DNA of 64,000 nt from assembly GCF_024297185.1 (NCBI RefSeq), contig NZ_JANCTD010000003.1, positions 1 through 64,000 of the forward strand. Reading direction: 5' to 3'. Position 1 is the stretch's first letter, and each line of letters begins with the position of its first letter. Both the position numbers and the translations under genes were made by a program. Under the pieces are notes generated by a model that was not told the origin of the DNA, ran no database searches, and was given only the letters and a program-made list of their open reading frames with translations. This document shows, piece by piece, positions 54,889 through 64,000 of the stretch. Origin of the DNA: Lewinella sp. JB7 (lineage in GTDB: Bacteria > Bacteroidota > Bacteroidia > Chitinophagales > Saprospiraceae).

Positions 54889-56263
54889 AGTGCAGTGATT
54901 TTGTACGGTGCTGGGCGACTACCCGCGGTACGAGCGCGTCGATGTCACCCGCTCCGAGCAACAGCAACACCCCGTCCTTAAGTTCCGCCGTCCACTCCAA
55001 CATTTGGGTGTCGGTGAGCAACCGTCGTTTTTCGTTCTTCATCAGGCCGTAGACCAACTGGCTGGTCACCCCGGGAATGGGTTCTTCCCGGGCCGGGTAG
55101 ATGGGTATGATGATCGCCTCGTCTAACAAATCCAGTGCCCTGGCGAAGCCGGGAGCGAAGTCCTGGGTCCGGCTGTACAGGTGAGGCTGAAATACCCCCC
55201 GGATGGTGCGGTTCGGGTACAGTTCGCGGGCCGCCGTGATCGCCGCCCGCAACTCCGTCGGGTGATGGGCGTAATCGTCGATCACCACCAGATTCCCCGA
55301 CTTCAGTACCGTTTCGAACCGGCGGGCGATGCCGTGAAAGTTGGCCAGCCCCTCCCGGAGATGTTCCTCCTGACCGCCCGCCAGGCGGGTGACCGCGCAG
55401 GCCGCGACCGCGTTTTCCACGTTGTGGCGGCCGGGCAGGGCCGTGCGTAGATTCTGAATCAGGTGACCGTCGGGCTCCCGCAGATCGAAGTGAAAGGCTC
55501 CGTCCTCCACGCGAATATTATGGGCGCAGAAATCTCCCGTTCCGATACCGAAGGTCGAAATCATCACTTCTTCTAAATCGGTAAAATGCTCGGCAACGTC
55601 GTAACGTACTACCAGTTGCCCCCCGGGCTTGATCTGGCGGGCGTATGCCCGAAAACCGGTCTCCAGCATTTGCTTATGGTCGCCGTAGATGTCCAGGTGA
55701 TCGGGGTCGGTAGACAGGATCACCGCGATCTCCGGCGTGAGGCGCAGAAAACTCCGGTCGTACTCATCGGCTTCGACGACCACCCAGTCGCTTTCCCCGT
55801 GTACGTAGTTGCCGTCGAAGTCCCGGGCGATCCCTCCGAGGAAAGCGGACGGGTCGAGCCCGGCCGTCATCATCAGGTAAGTCGTAATGGTGGTCGTGGT
55901 GGTCTTCCCGTGGGTGCCCGCGACACCCACGCACTGCATGTGACGACTGATGAGGCCCAGCACCTCCGACCGCTTCATCACTGTGTAGCCTCCAGCGGTC
56001 ACGTGGATTAACTCCGGAAAGGTCTTCGGCACGGCGGGAGTGTACACGATCAGCAGATCGTCGGCCGGCGGGGGAATTTGCTCCGGCCGCGCGCTGTAGT
56101 GAACAGCTATGCCCTCCCGCTCCAGCGTCCGGGTAAGCACGGTCGGTGTCTTATCGTAGCCGGAAACCTCCAGACCCCGCATGGCGAAGTAACGGGCAAT
56201 GGCCGACATACCGATGCCGCCGATTCCGATAAAGTATACCCGCTTGAGGTCAGACAGTTGCAT
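54878..56263 (-). CDS. murC: UDP-N-acetylmuramate--L-alanine ligase
   Basis: A 461-residue Mur ligase that adds L-alanine to UDP-MurNAc. It has the GIGGIGMSAIARYF nucleotide-binding start, the P-loop GTHGKTT at 116-122 and the conserved DDYAHHPTELRAAI in the C-terminal half. Family length is normal. The ATG at 56263 gives the standard start (MQLSDLKRVYFIGIGGIG); the open frame before it runs into murG. It overlaps murG by 14 bases and ftsQ by 11. Confidence 0.96.
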   Translation of the reverse strand: MQLSDLKRVYFIGIGGIGMSAIARYFAMRGLEVSGYDKTPTVLTRTLEREGIAVHYSARPEQIPPPADDLLIVYTPAVPKTFPELIHVTAGGYTVMKRSEVLGLISRHMQCVGVAGTHGKTTTTTITTYLMMTAGLDPSAFLGGIARDFDGNYVHGESDWVVVEADEYDRSFLRLTPEIAVILSTDPDHLDIYGDHKQMLETGFRAYARQIKPGGQLVVRYDVAEHFTDLEEVMISTFGIGTGDFCAHNIRVEDGAFHFDLREPDGHLIQNLRTALPGRHNVENAVAACAVTRLAGGQEEHLREGLANFHGIARRFETVLKSGNLVVIDDYAHHPTELRAAITAARELYPNRTIRGVFQPHLYSRTQDFAPGFARALDLLDEAIIIPIYPAREEPIPGVTSQLVYGLMKNEKRRLLTDTQMLEWTAELKDGVLLLLGAGDIDALVPRVVAQHRTKSLHYGN

Positions 56264-57374
56264 GAACGGTGGCTTGGTTGGGGGTGGATATAAGGTTAAG
56301 GACTTCTTCGGCAATGCGGGTAACGGCACCGGGCATCGCTAATTTCCGGGCGTTCGCGGAGAGGCGCTCACGACGGTGCCCATCATCCAGTAAGGAATAG
56401 ACTTCGGGTACCAATCGTTCGGTCACGGAGTCATCGGAAACCAGGACGGCGGCATCTTCCCTGGTCAGCGCTTCCGCATTTTTTGTCTGGTGATCTTCGG
56501 CCACCCAGGGGGAGGGCACCAAGATGGTGGGCTTACCCAGGTATTCGATCTCCGCGATGGTCGTCGAGCCGGCGCGTCCGATGACCACGGTTGCCTCGGC
56601 ATACGCCTGGTCCATCTGGTCGAGGAATGCCGTGAGGTGCACGTTCGGCAGGGCCGCCGTAGCGGAACCCTCGTAGGTAGCCAGGTAGTGCTTGCCGCAC
56701 TGCCATACCCACTGGACCTGCGGCCGCGCCTTGATGAGTTCGGTACTGCCCGCCATGGCTTCGTTGAGTGATCGGGCCCCTCCCGATCCGCCCATCAGCA
56801 GTACGGTTTGACGCTGCGTCGTACGCTTACGCGCCAGGTCCAGCGAGCGATCCAGCAGTTGTTGCCGAACCGGGTTGCCCGTAATGACGAGCTTGTGTTT
56901 CGGAAAGAACCGCCCCATACCGGCAAATGCGACGCAAATTTTGTCCACCCGCCCGGCTAACCACTTGTTTGCCAACCCGGCAAAGGCATTAGGCTCCTGG
57001 ATCAGCGTCGGGATGCCCATTTGTGCCGCGGCGTACAGAATGGGTGCTCCCGCGTACCCGCCCGTCCCCACCACGGCGTCCGGCCGGAAGTCCCGCAGGA
57101 TCTGCCGCGAACGGAACAGACTGCTCAGCACCTTCACCGGAAAGGCCAGGTTATCGAGCGTAAACCGTCGCTGCAACCCACTGATCCACAGCCCCTCGAT
57201 GGGGTAACCGGCCGCCGGCACCTTCTCCATTTCCATGCGACCCTTCGCTCCGACGAATAGGAATTCCGCATCCGGACGAAGGCGCTTCAGCTCGTCGGCG
57301 ATGGCGATGGCGGGGAAGATGTGTCCACCCGTGCCCCCTCCGCTTATGATGAATCGGGGTGCGCTAGCTTTCAT
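56250..57374 (-). CDS. murG: UDP-N-acetylglucosamine--undecaprenyl-PP-MurNAc-pentapeptide transferase
   Basis: A 374-residue glycosyltransferase (GT28) that turns lipid I into lipid II at the inner face of the membrane. The donor loop GGGTGGH is at 12-18; VGTGGYAGAPILYAA and the C-terminal VVIGRAGSTTIAEIEYLGKPTILVPSPWVAEDHQTKNA with the UDP-binding glutamine are conserved. The ATG at 57374 overlaps the ftsW end by 11 bases. Confidence 0.96.
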   Translation of the reverse strand: MKASAPRFIISGGGTGGHIFPAIAIADELKRLRPDAEFLFVGAKGRMEMEKVPAAGYPIEGLWISGLQRRFTLDNLAFPVKVLSSLFRSRQILRDFRPDAVVGTGGYAGAPILYAAAQMGIPTLIQEPNAFAGLANKWLAGRVDKICVAFAGMGRFFPKHKLVITGNPVRQQLLDRSLDLARKRTTQRQTVLLMGGSGGARSLNEAMAGSTELIKARPQVQWVWQCGKHYLATYEGSATAALPNVHLTAFLDQMDQAYAEATVVIGRAGSTTIAEIEYLGKPTILVPSPWVAEDHQTKNAEALTREDAAVLVSDDSVTERLVPEVYSLLDDGHRRERLSANARKLAMPGAVTRIAEEVLNLISTPNQATVHATV

Positions 57375-58524
57375 CGGCGGTCACGGCTTCTATGTACTTC
57401 GATACCGACATCAGGATGCCCAGGGAAATACAGGTGAATAATGTGCTCGTACCCCCCATACTGATCAGCGGTAGGGTCAGGCCGGTTACGGGGAGCAGGT
57501 CAAGATTGACCGCAATGTTAAGAAAAGCCTGGAGGAGTAAGGACAGGCCCAGTCCGAAGGCCACCATGGCGCCGAAGGCTTTACTACTTCGGGTGACCAA
57601 TCGAATCACGCGAATGAACAGCAGCAGATAGATACCGATGATGAGAATGCCGCCCACGGCCCCGTACTCCTCCACGATGATGCTGTAGATGAAGTCGGAC
57701 TGCGCACTGTACAGCGTGTGCCGTTGGGTGGAGTTTCCCGGTCCTACGCCGACGACGCCGCCGTTAGCGATCGCGATCATCGCCCCGGTAATCTGCCGCC
57801 GGTCGTCTACTTTGGCGGCGGCCGGATTGAAGTACGTTTCGATGCGTTTCTCCCAGGTCGCGGCCCGCGGTACTAAGTTGGGGTACTTAGCCCCCACCAT
57901 CACCAGAATACTGAAGACACTAATGCCCAGCAGGATCAGCATGATGATGTACTGCAGGGCCACCCGCCCCACCACCATCATCAGGATGCAGATCACGAAC
58001 AACATGATGGCCGAGGATAGGTCACTCAGGGCGATGAGCAAGCAGATGCCGAGCACCGGCAGAATGATCGGTACAAAGGCTTCCTTGAAGTCCTTGATCA
58101 CGTCCTGCTTAGACCCGATGGATCGGGCCACGAACAAGATGAGCGCGAGTTTGGCAAAGTCGGAACTCTGAAAGGTCAGTCCGATGCCCGGCACGGTCAG
58201 CCAGCGCCGCGCGCCGTTGATGTCGGTACCGAACACCTGCGTCAGCAACAGCAATACGATGGCCATGACCAGCATGGAGGGCGCCCAGCGAGAGTACTTC
58301 GTGTAGGCCAGTAAGTGACCGATGTACACCACGACCAATCCAAATCCGAGGATCACGCCGTGCTTTATGATGTAACCGCTGACCGCCCCACCCGAATTCC
58401 GGTAGGCCAGGTTCGCCACCGCACTGTATACCGCGACCATGGATACCAGCGACAGGACGAAGATGATCGCCCACAGTACACGGTCTCCCCGCAACTCGGT
58501 CGCTATGCGCGTGGAAAGATTCAT
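57364..58524 (-). CDS. ftsW: FtsW/RodA-family lipid II polymerase (FtsW)
   Basis: A 386-residue SEDS glycosyltransferase with ten helices that polymerises lipid II during division. Conserved text includes LTFQSSDFAKLALILFVARSI (with the catalytic Asp region nearby), AIANGGVVGVGPGNSTQRHTLYSAQSDFIYSIIVEEYGAVGGI and LPVTGLTLPLISMGGTSTLFTCISLGILMSVSKY, the FtsW hallmarks. Its place in the dcw cluster, next to murD and murG, supports FtsW over RodA. The start overlaps the murD stop in ATGA. Confidence 0.95.
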   Translation of the reverse strand: MNLSTRIATELRGDRVLWAIIFVLSLVSMVAVYSAVANLAYRNSGGAVSGYIIKHGVILGFGLVVVYIGHLLAYTKYSRWAPSMLVMAIVLLLLTQVFGTDINGARRWLTVPGIGLTFQSSDFAKLALILFVARSIGSKQDVIKDFKEAFVPIILPVLGICLLIALSDLSSAIMLFVICILMMVVGRVALQYIIMLILLGISVFSILVMVGAKYPNLVPRAATWEKRIETYFNPAAAKVDDRRQITGAMIAIANGGVVGVGPGNSTQRHTLYSAQSDFIYSIIVEEYGAVGGILIIGIYLLLFIRVIRLVTRSSKAFGAMVAFGLGLSLLLQAFLNIAVNLDLLPVTGLTLPLISMGGTSTLFTCISLGILMSVSKYIEAVTADES

Positions 58525-59840
58525 GCGGTCAGGGTTTTGACGTAGTGACGAAACTGGTCGCCGCGATCTACGTAGTTTTTGAAGAGATCGAAACTTGCGC
58601 AGGCCGGACTCAGCAGGATGCGGTCGCCCGGTTCGGCCACCTCCCGTGCCAGGCGAACGGCTTCCTCGGCACTCCTCGCTTCGCGGATCCGTCCGATGTA
58701 GGGAGTAAAGGCTTCGATGATTTTTTGATTATCCACACCCATACATATGAGCGTGTGCACTTTACCGGCAATGACCTCTTGTAGTACGTCGTACACATTC
58801 CCTTTATCGGTGCCACCGGCGATCCACACGGTTGGTCCGTCCATAGCCTCCAGGGCGAAGTAGGCGCTGTCGACGTTCGTGGCTTTGCTGTCGTTGATCC
58901 AGGTACGTCCGTCGGTCGTCGGTATCACCTCCATGCGGTGGGGCGCGGGGTGAAAACTGCTCAGGGCTTGCCGGATATCTTGTTCCTCTACGCCCAACAG
59001 GAGGGCGATGCGCACGGCGAACAGGGCATTCATGGCGTTGTGACGACCGTGGAGCTGGCCAGCGGACAGGTCAAACTTCCGGTCCCCTACCCGGATAACG
59101 CGTCCGTCCACTTCCCCGCGGGGATCGATGAGGGTAACGGCGGCGTGGACGGGGTTGCGGCGGCGCGCGGGAGCAATGGTTTCCGGATCGTCCAGTAAAA
59201 GCAGGTGATCGTCCGACCGCTGGTTCATGGCGATGCGGAACTTACTGTCCGCATACTTTTCCAGCGAATAACCGTAACGATCGAGGTGATCGGGGGTGAT
59301 GTTCAGGATGGCGGCAATGGAGGGACGGAAGTCCACGATACCGTCCAGTTGAAAGCTGCTGAGTTCCAGGACGTACACGTCCTGGACGGGATGATCCACC
59401 AGCAGGCGGGCGAGACTATCGCCTAGATTTCCGCCGGCCAGGGCACGGATCCCCGCACTCTCCAGCAGGTGGTGGGTCAGCATGGTGGTCGTAGTCTTAC
59501 CGTTACTGCCGGTGATGCCCACGATACGTGCGTTAGGGTCGAGGTAGCGGGCGGCAAACTCAATCTCGGAGATCACGGGAATGCCGGCCTGCCGCAGGTC
59601 ACGGATCAGGGGTACGGTATCGGGGATGCCGGGGCTTTTGACCACCTCGTCGGCCCGCAGAATCTCCTCCCGGCTGTGCCCGCCGGTTTCAAACTCGATA
59701 CCGGTCTCCCTAAGTTCTTCCAGGAACTTCGGACTGCCCGCTCCACCGTCGCTGACGAACACCCGGTAGCCCGCGCGCTGCCCGAGGCGGGCGGCACTTG
59801 CTCCGGATTCTCCGGCACCGAGTATGACGAGGCGTTTCAC
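58521..59840 (-). CDS. murD: UDP-N-acetylmuramoylalanine--D-glutamate ligase
   Basis: A 439-residue Mur ligase that adds D-glutamate. The P-loop GSNGKTT is at 111-117, the typical ELSSFQLDGI follows, and HNAMNALFAV and WINDSKATNVDSAYFAL are conserved. The start is GTG at 59840, three bases after the mraY stop; the fold begins at once (KRLVILGAGESG). It overlaps ftsW by four bases. Confidence 0.96.
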   Translation of the reverse strand: MKRLVILGAGESGASAARLGQRAGYRVFVSDGGAGSPKFLEELRETGIEFETGGHSREEILRADEVVKSPGIPDTVPLIRDLRQAGIPVISEIEFAARYLDPNARIVGITGSNGKTTTTMLTHHLLESAGIRALAGGNLGDSLARLLVDHPVQDVYVLELSSFQLDGIVDFRPSIAAILNITPDHLDRYGYSLEKYADSKFRIAMNQRSDDHLLLLDDPETIAPARRRNPVHAAVTLIDPRGEVDGRVIRVGDRKFDLSAGQLHGRHNAMNALFAVRIALLLGVEEQDIRQALSSFHPAPHRMEVIPTTDGRTWINDSKATNVDSAYFALEAMDGPTVWIAGGTDKGNVYDVLQEVIAGKVHTLICMGVDNQKIIEAFTPYIGRIREARSAEEAVRLAREVAEPGDRILLSPACASFDLFKNYVDRGDQFRHYVKTLTA

Positions 59841-59843
59841 GGT

Positions 59844-61100
59844 TTAGCGCAGTTTGAGGGTTAGGATGGTGGCGACGGCCAGGAGAATTCCGATGATCCA
59901 GAAGCGGATGACGATCTTGACTTCCGACATCCCGCCCTTCTGGTAGTGGTGGTGCAGGGGCGACATACGCAGGATACGCCGACCGGCACCGTACTTTTTC
60001 TTGGTATACTTAAAGTAGCTCACCTGCGCGATGACGGAAAGGTTTTCGATCACGAAAATTCCGCACAAAATGGGGATGAGCAATTCCTTGCGGAGCATGA
60101 TCGCGAGGGCGGCGATAATTCCCCCCAGGGCAAGGGAGCCGGTGTCGCCCATGAAGACCGCCGCGGGAAAACTGTTGTGCCACAGGAATCCCAGGCAGGC
60201 GCCGAACAGGCATCCGCTGAAAACGACCAGTTCCTGAGTACCCGGTAGGTGCAGAATGCCGAGGTAGTTCGCCGCGATGGCGTTACTTCCCACGTAGGCG
60301 AACACGGCCAGCGTTCCCGCGATGATGGCGGAGGTGCCGGTTGCCAGACCGTCAAGTCCGTCGGTCAGATTCGCCGCGTTGGATACCGCCGTGACGATAA
60401 ATACGATCAGCGGTACGAAGATCACCCAGGCCAGTTGCCGTCCGATGCCGAAAATGTTGGCGTAGGTGAGCACGCTGCCCTTAAGGAAAGGTACGTTCGT
60501 CAGGGTCGTGCGGTAGTTTGCCCGCTCTACGGTGGTGCCATCGTCCAGGGTGACGGTCACGGCCTCCCCGACGCGTTGCTCGGCGGTGATGCCGTCGGCC
60601 TCCGCCTGGGATACGTTCATGCGGACCACGACCTGCTCACTTAGCAGCATGATGAGGGCTACAAGCAGACCGAGGCCGATCTGTCCCATGATCTTGAACT
60701 TGCCGGCCAGGCCGTCCTTATTCTTATGCTTGATCTTCAGGTAATCGTCGATAAAGCCGATGGCGCCCATCCAAACGGTGGCCACGAGCATCGTGACGAG
60801 ATATACGTTGTCCAGCCGCGCAAAGAGCAGACACGGCAGCAGAATGGCGAGCAAAATGATCACTCCCCCCATTGTCGGGGTTCCCTTCTTCTCCAGCTGC
60901 CCCTCCAGTCCGAGGTCACGGACCGACTCACCGATCTGCTGCCGCCGCAGGTAGCGGATGATGCGTCCGCCGGTAACGATGCTGAGCAGCAGCGACACGA
61001 TGATGGCTACGCCGGTGCGCACACTCAGGAAGTCCAGGAGATTTGCCCCGGGGAAGTCGCCGAAGGTGGCCTTTAACCAGTCGAATAGCTCAATTAACAC
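59844..61100 (-). CDS. mraY: Phospho-N-acetylmuramoyl-pentapeptide-transferase
   Basis: A 418-residue integral membrane enzyme that makes lipid I from UDP-MurNAc-pentapeptide and undecaprenyl phosphate. The aspartate motifs are present: GFIDDYLKIKHKNKDGL near the first loop and NLTDGLDGLATGTSAI near the third, with MGDTGSLALGG further on and a C-terminal MSPLHHHYQKGG. About 50 residues between helices (QAEADGITAEQRVGEAVTVTLDDGTTVERANYRTT, in parts) are extra compared with E. coli MraY. The start is GTG at 61100, overlapping murE by 11 bases. Confidence 0.95.
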   Translation of the reverse strand: MLIELFDWLKATFGDFPGANLLDFLSVRTGVAIIVSLLLSIVTGGRIIRYLRRQQIGESVRDLGLEGQLEKKGTPTMGGVIILLAILLPCLLFARLDNVYLVTMLVATVWMGAIGFIDDYLKIKHKNKDGLAGKFKIMGQIGLGLLVALIMLLSEQVVVRMNVSQAEADGITAEQRVGEAVTVTLDDGTTVERANYRTTLTNVPFLKGSVLTYANIFGIGRQLAWVIFVPLIVFIVTAVSNAANLTDGLDGLATGTSAIIAGTLAVFAYVGSNAIAANYLGILHLPGTQELVVFSGCLFGACLGFLWHNSFPAAVFMGDTGSLALGGIIAALAIMLRKELLIPILCGIFVIENLSVIAQVSYFKYTKKKYGAGRRILRMSPLHHHYQKGGMSEVKIVIRFWIIGILLAVATILTLKLR

Positions 61101-62565
61101 GGGCGGATTCCTTTAGGGCGTTCGCTAATTCGATCCGGTCGTCGAAGGGGTGGCGCTCCCCCTGAATTTCCTGGTAGGCTTCGTGCCCCTTTCCGGCCAC
61201 GAGGATCACTTCGTGCCCCATGCGGACCGCGGTGCGAATGGCCTGCCGCCGGTCCGTAATGCGGAGGACCCGGTGGGCCAGCGCGGCGGGAACACCGCCC
61301 TCCATCTCGTCGAGAATGGCTTCGGGTGATTCCGTACGTGGGTTGTCCGTGGTCAGAATTGTCTGATCCGCGAGTTCGGCGGTAACGCGGGCCATCTCGG
61401 GCCGTTTCGCGCGATCGCGGTTACCGCCGGCCCCCACGACGCAGGTCAGCCGGTGACCGTCCGGAAGCAGGGCGCGCAGTGTTTCGAGCACGTTGCGCAG
61501 GGCATCCGGGGTGTGGGCGTAGTCGACCAGAGCGGTAACCCGGCCACCCGGGTCCGGTACGTGCTCCAGGCGGCCCTCCGCTCCGCGCAGCGCGGACAGG
61601 GCCACGAGTACTTCCTGAACGTCCTGGTCGAGCAGTACGGCGGTTCCGTAGGCGGCCAGTAAATTGTACGCATTGTACCGACCGATGAGTTTGAAGAACA
61701 CTTCGGTGCCGTTGATCTCCATTTGTAGCCCCTCGGGGGTGTTACCAATGAGCCGTGCGTGAAAATCCACCATGGTCCGCAGGCTGTAGCGGTAGGTTTT
61801 GGCCGCTGTATTCTGCACCATGACCGCTCCGCGCTTATCGTCGGCGTTCACCAGGGCGAAGGCGGACTTCGGGAGCCGGTCGAAGAATAGTTTTTTGGCC
61901 CGGATATATTCGGCAAAGCTGCCGTGATAATCCAGATGATCGTGGGAGAGATTTGTGAACACGCCCCCCGCGAAGTGGAGCCCGTACGTCCGCTGCTGGT
62001 GCACGGCGTGGCTGCTCACCTCCATAAATACGTAGTCAATGCGAGCGTCCCGCATATCGGCCAAAGTCGCCTGAATCGCCAACGCGTCGGGGGTAGTGTG
62101 CGTGGCCGGCCGTACTTCCCGTCCGATGCGCACCTCCACCGTGGATAGGAGGCCCGCCCGGTACCCCAGGTCGCAAAATAGATCGTGTAACAAGGTAGTG
62201 ACCGTAGTCTTGCCGTTAGTCCCGGTGACGCCCACCAGGGTCAACTGGCGACTCGGCGATCCGTACCAGGTATCCGCCAGCTGCGCCAGCGCAACGGCCG
62301 AGTCGGTTACCGGCACTACCGGGACGGCGGCGGCTGCCTTCCCGCCCTGGTCATACCAGCTTTGCTCCGCCACGATGGCTACGGCTCCCGCGTCCACCGC
62401 CGCGTCGATGTAGTCGTGTCCGTCTACCTGGGTACCCCGCACCGCTACGAACAGGTAGCCGGGACGTACCCGACGGCTGTCGAAGGCAATCCCCTCCACG
62501 GGGATGTCCGTCGTCTCCGGGGAGGCGCTCGGGGTCAGGGGCGCTATGAGTTCGTGGAGCTTCAT
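61090..62565 (-). CDS. murE: UDP-MurNAc-tripeptide ligase (meso-DAP-adding)
   Basis: A 491-residue Mur ligase that adds the third residue of the peptide stem. The P-loop GTNGKTT is at 115-121, and DNPR is at 407-410; DNPR marks enzymes specific for meso-diaminopimelate, so the wall should be of the DAP type. The N-terminal GIAFDSRRVRPGYLFVA and LVDYAHTPDALRNVLE are conserved. It starts four bases after the ftsI stop and overlaps mraY by 11 bases. Confidence 0.95.
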   Translation of the reverse strand: MKLHELIAPLTPSASPETTDIPVEGIAFDSRRVRPGYLFVAVRGTQVDGHDYIDAAVDAGAVAIVAEQSWYDQGGKAAAAVPVVPVTDSAVALAQLADTWYGSPSRQLTLVGVTGTNGKTTVTTLLHDLFCDLGYRAGLLSTVEVRIGREVRPATHTTPDALAIQATLADMRDARIDYVFMEVSSHAVHQQRTYGLHFAGGVFTNLSHDHLDYHGSFAEYIRAKKLFFDRLPKSAFALVNADDKRGAVMVQNTAAKTYRYSLRTMVDFHARLIGNTPEGLQMEINGTEVFFKLIGRYNAYNLLAAYGTAVLLDQDVQEVLVALSALRGAEGRLEHVPDPGGRVTALVDYAHTPDALRNVLETLRALLPDGHRLTCVVGAGGNRDRAKRPEMARVTAELADQTILTTDNPRTESPEAILDEMEGGVPAALAHRVLRITDRRQAIRTAVRMGHEVILVAGKGHEAYQEIQGERHPFDDRIELANALKESARVN

Positions 62566-62569
62566 GCGA

Positions 62570-64000
62570 TCAGCGGAGAATGAGTTCGACGTCCTTTCCC
62601 CGTTGCCCGCGCCCGTCGCTCTGCCAGCGCATATTGACCACGCGTCCCACGCCGCGCGGGTGGACGGTATAGCCTTCGTTCTCTAGAACGTAGAGGGCGT
62701 CGCGCAAGCGCATGCCGCGAACGTTGGGAAACTTCTGTCCGGCGGGGTTGATGGCGGACAGCGCCACCCGTTCGCCCTCGGCGGTTACCTGGGCCAGTTC
62801 CGAACCGGGCAGGGAATCGATACCTACGTTGACGTAGCGCAGCACCGTCGCCAGTTCGGGCAGGTAGCCGGCGTCCCGGTTGGGAAGCTCGTCGGCGTAC
62901 AGCACGGGGCGCGGCCCCTGGTTCAGCGGCTCGTGCACCTCGATCATGCTGTTGTAGATGTTGTCGGCGATCTCGCGGAAGATGGGTCCCGCGACCTCGC
63001 CCCCGTAGTAGGCACCGGCGGTCGGGTCCTTCACTACTACGATGATGCTGTAGGTCGGGTTCTCGGCGGGGAAGTAGCCGGCAAAACTGGCCTGGTATTT
63101 TTTCTTCCGGTTGCTTTGCCCGTAGTTCTGCTGGCTCGTTCCGGTCTTGCCGGCGAAGCGGTACTGGTCCGTCTTCAGCCGTTTGGCCGTGCCCCGGTCG
63201 ACGACGCCTTCCAGCAGCGACTGTAGCTTTTCGATGGTTTCCGGTTGCGCGATGCGCTTGTCGATGACGGTCGGCTTGTACTCCTCGATGACCCGGCCGC
63301 TGCGCCGAATGTCGGTGACCAGATAGGGCTTCATCATGCGGCCACCGTTGGCGACGGCATTGTAGAAGGTGAGCATTTGCAGGGGCGTCAGGCGGCTTTC
63401 GTAGCCGATGGCCATCCACGCCTTGGAGATGCCCGAAAATTCGGCGCGGCTCGTATCGTTGATGAAGGGCGCCCGTTCTCCTTCCAGTTCGATACCGCTT
63501 TCAGCGTCGAGGTGGAAATCCTTGAGGCGTTCGGAAAATTCGTTGTCGCGGTACAGGCTGTCGACCAATTTGGCCATACCCACGTTGGAGGACTGCTCGA
63601 AGGCATCGCGGACGGAAATGATCCGCCACCCCTTGCTGGCGGGGCTGGAATCCTCCATGGTGAGGTCGTAGAACGTTTTGGAGCCGTTTTCGATGTCTAC
63701 TTCGCTGTCGAGATCGACGTGTCCGTCCTCGAGCAGGGCCATCATGGTGGCCAGCTTGAAGGTGGAGCCCGGTTCGTTGGAGCGCGAGATCGCGTAGTTG
63801 TACTGCTCGGCGTAGCGATTGCGGGACGCGTTGACGGCCCCGAGATTGGCCATGGCCCGGATCGCGCCCGTCTTCACGTCCATGACGATGGCGGCACCCC
63901 ACTCCGCGCGGTGACGGCGCACGCCGTTTTCTAAAGCATTTTCGGTGATGTCCTGAATGTTGACGTCCAGGGTAGTGTAGACGTTCGCTCCCGACGTGGG
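62570..64000 (-). CDS. ftsI: Penicillin-binding protein FtsI-type with C-terminal PASTA domain, 5' end missing
   Basis: The C-terminal 476 residues of a class B penicillin-binding transpeptidase for septal peptidoglycan; the frame is open at the window edge, so the start lies outside. Active-site motifs are S-x-x-K in EPGSTFKLATMMAL, S-x-N in EQSSNVGMAKL and KTG in FAGKTGTSQQNYG. A PASTA domain follows (GQKFPNVRGMRLRDALYVLENEGYTVHPRG in parts), as is common in Bacteroidota FtsI. The first residues visible are TSGANVYTTLDVNIQDI. It precedes murE by four bases. Confidence 0.95.
   Translation of the reverse strand, partial: PTSGANVYTTLDVNIQDITENALENGVRRHRAEWGAAIVMDVKTGAIRAMANLGAVNASRNRYAEQYNYAISRSNEPGSTFKLATMMALLEDGHVDLDSEVDIENGSKTFYDLTMEDSSPASKGWRIISVRDAFEQSSNVGMAKLVDSLYRDNEFSERLKDFHLDAESGIELEGERAPFINDTSRAEFSGISKAWMAIGYESRLTPLQMLTFYNAVANGGRMMKPYLVTDIRRSGRVIEEYKPTVIDKRIAQPETIEKLQSLLEGVVDRGTAKRLKTDQYRFAGKTGTSQQNYGQSNRKKKYQASFAGYFPAENPTYSIIVVVKDPTAGAYYGGEVAGPIFREIADNIYNSMIEVHEPLNQGPRPVLYADELPNRDAGYLPELATVLRYVNVGIDSLPGSELAQVTAEGERVALSAINPAGQKFPNVRGMRLRDALYVLENEGYTVHPRGVGRVVNMRWQSDGRGQRGKDVELILR

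Overview
The window looks like a chromosomal segment of a GC-rich member of the Bacteroidota, most plausibly a Saprospiria/Lewinella-type bacterium. The evidence is a type IX secretion (T9SS) C-terminal sorting domain, many lipoproteins with short lipoboxes, Bacteroidota-type -7 promoter boxes (TAnnTTTG-like) close to start codons, families largely confined to the phylum (DUF4856, imelysin, YfhO, LVIVD lipoproteins), and a dcw cluster in Bacteroidota order without murF. The genus is inferred, not proven. About 53 protein genes fill the window densely. I found no rRNA, tRNA, CRISPR array, insertion sequence or prophage, and no gene-free stretch longer than 300 bases.

Layout. 1-5 kb: the 5' end of an unknown gene, a UbiA prenyltransferase (minus), then a plus-strand envelope operon (LVIVD lipoprotein, outer-membrane barrel protein, ECF sigma factor, membrane-anchored barrel protein). 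5-7.9 kb: small unknown protein, acyl-CoA thioesterase, exonuclease III, cysteine desulfurase. 7.9-10.6 kb (minus): a secreted SUMF1-fold protein and a T9SS protein built of 26-residue GGxGDGF repeats. 10.7-15.8 kb: gatB, a divergent GH13 enzyme and an FeS-type photolyase broken by a one-base frameshift. 15.9-21.4 kb: sucC, a lipoprotein and pyruvate carboxylase. 21.6-27.7 kb: DUF4856, imelysin, HTTM and TonB-receptor genes in one tightly packed operon, probably for iron or another metal. 27.7-31.9 kb (minus): PyrR-like phosphoribosyltransferase, glycogen debranching enzyme, CoA-binding protein, MarC. 32.1-35.8 kb (minus): beta-oxidation thiolase and a two-domain hydroxyacyl-CoA dehydrogenase/enoyl-CoA hydratase whose promoter is bracketed by two perfect palindromes. 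35.8-41.5 kb (minus): lipoprotein, YfhO, gpsA, an S4-domain protein, a 73-residue unknown and a GNAT acetyltransferase. 41.6-48.5 kb (plus): a Tat-exported metallo-hydrolase, then a hexuronate operon (uxaC, kdgK, KDPG aldolase, TRAP transporter). 48.5-50.9 kb: SDR oxidoreductase, OsmC protein and a tandem DUF302 lipoprotein. 51-64 kb (minus): ftsI-murE-mraY-murD-ftsW-murG-murC-ftsQ-ftsA-ftsZ, ending at a strong terminator.

The genes describe an aerobic heterotroph that takes up hexuronates through a TRAP system, channels them through KDG/KDPG, oxidises fatty acids, uses the TCA cycle with pyruvate-carboxylase anaplerosis, stores glycogen and makes meso-DAP peptidoglycan. Many genes overlap by 1-14 bases. 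Nine start at TTG or GTG, which matters when choosing start codons. The parts most worth follow-up are the sigma/envelope operon, the repeat-protein/SUMF1 pair, the frameshifted photolyase, the divergent GH13 enzyme and the fad palindromes.
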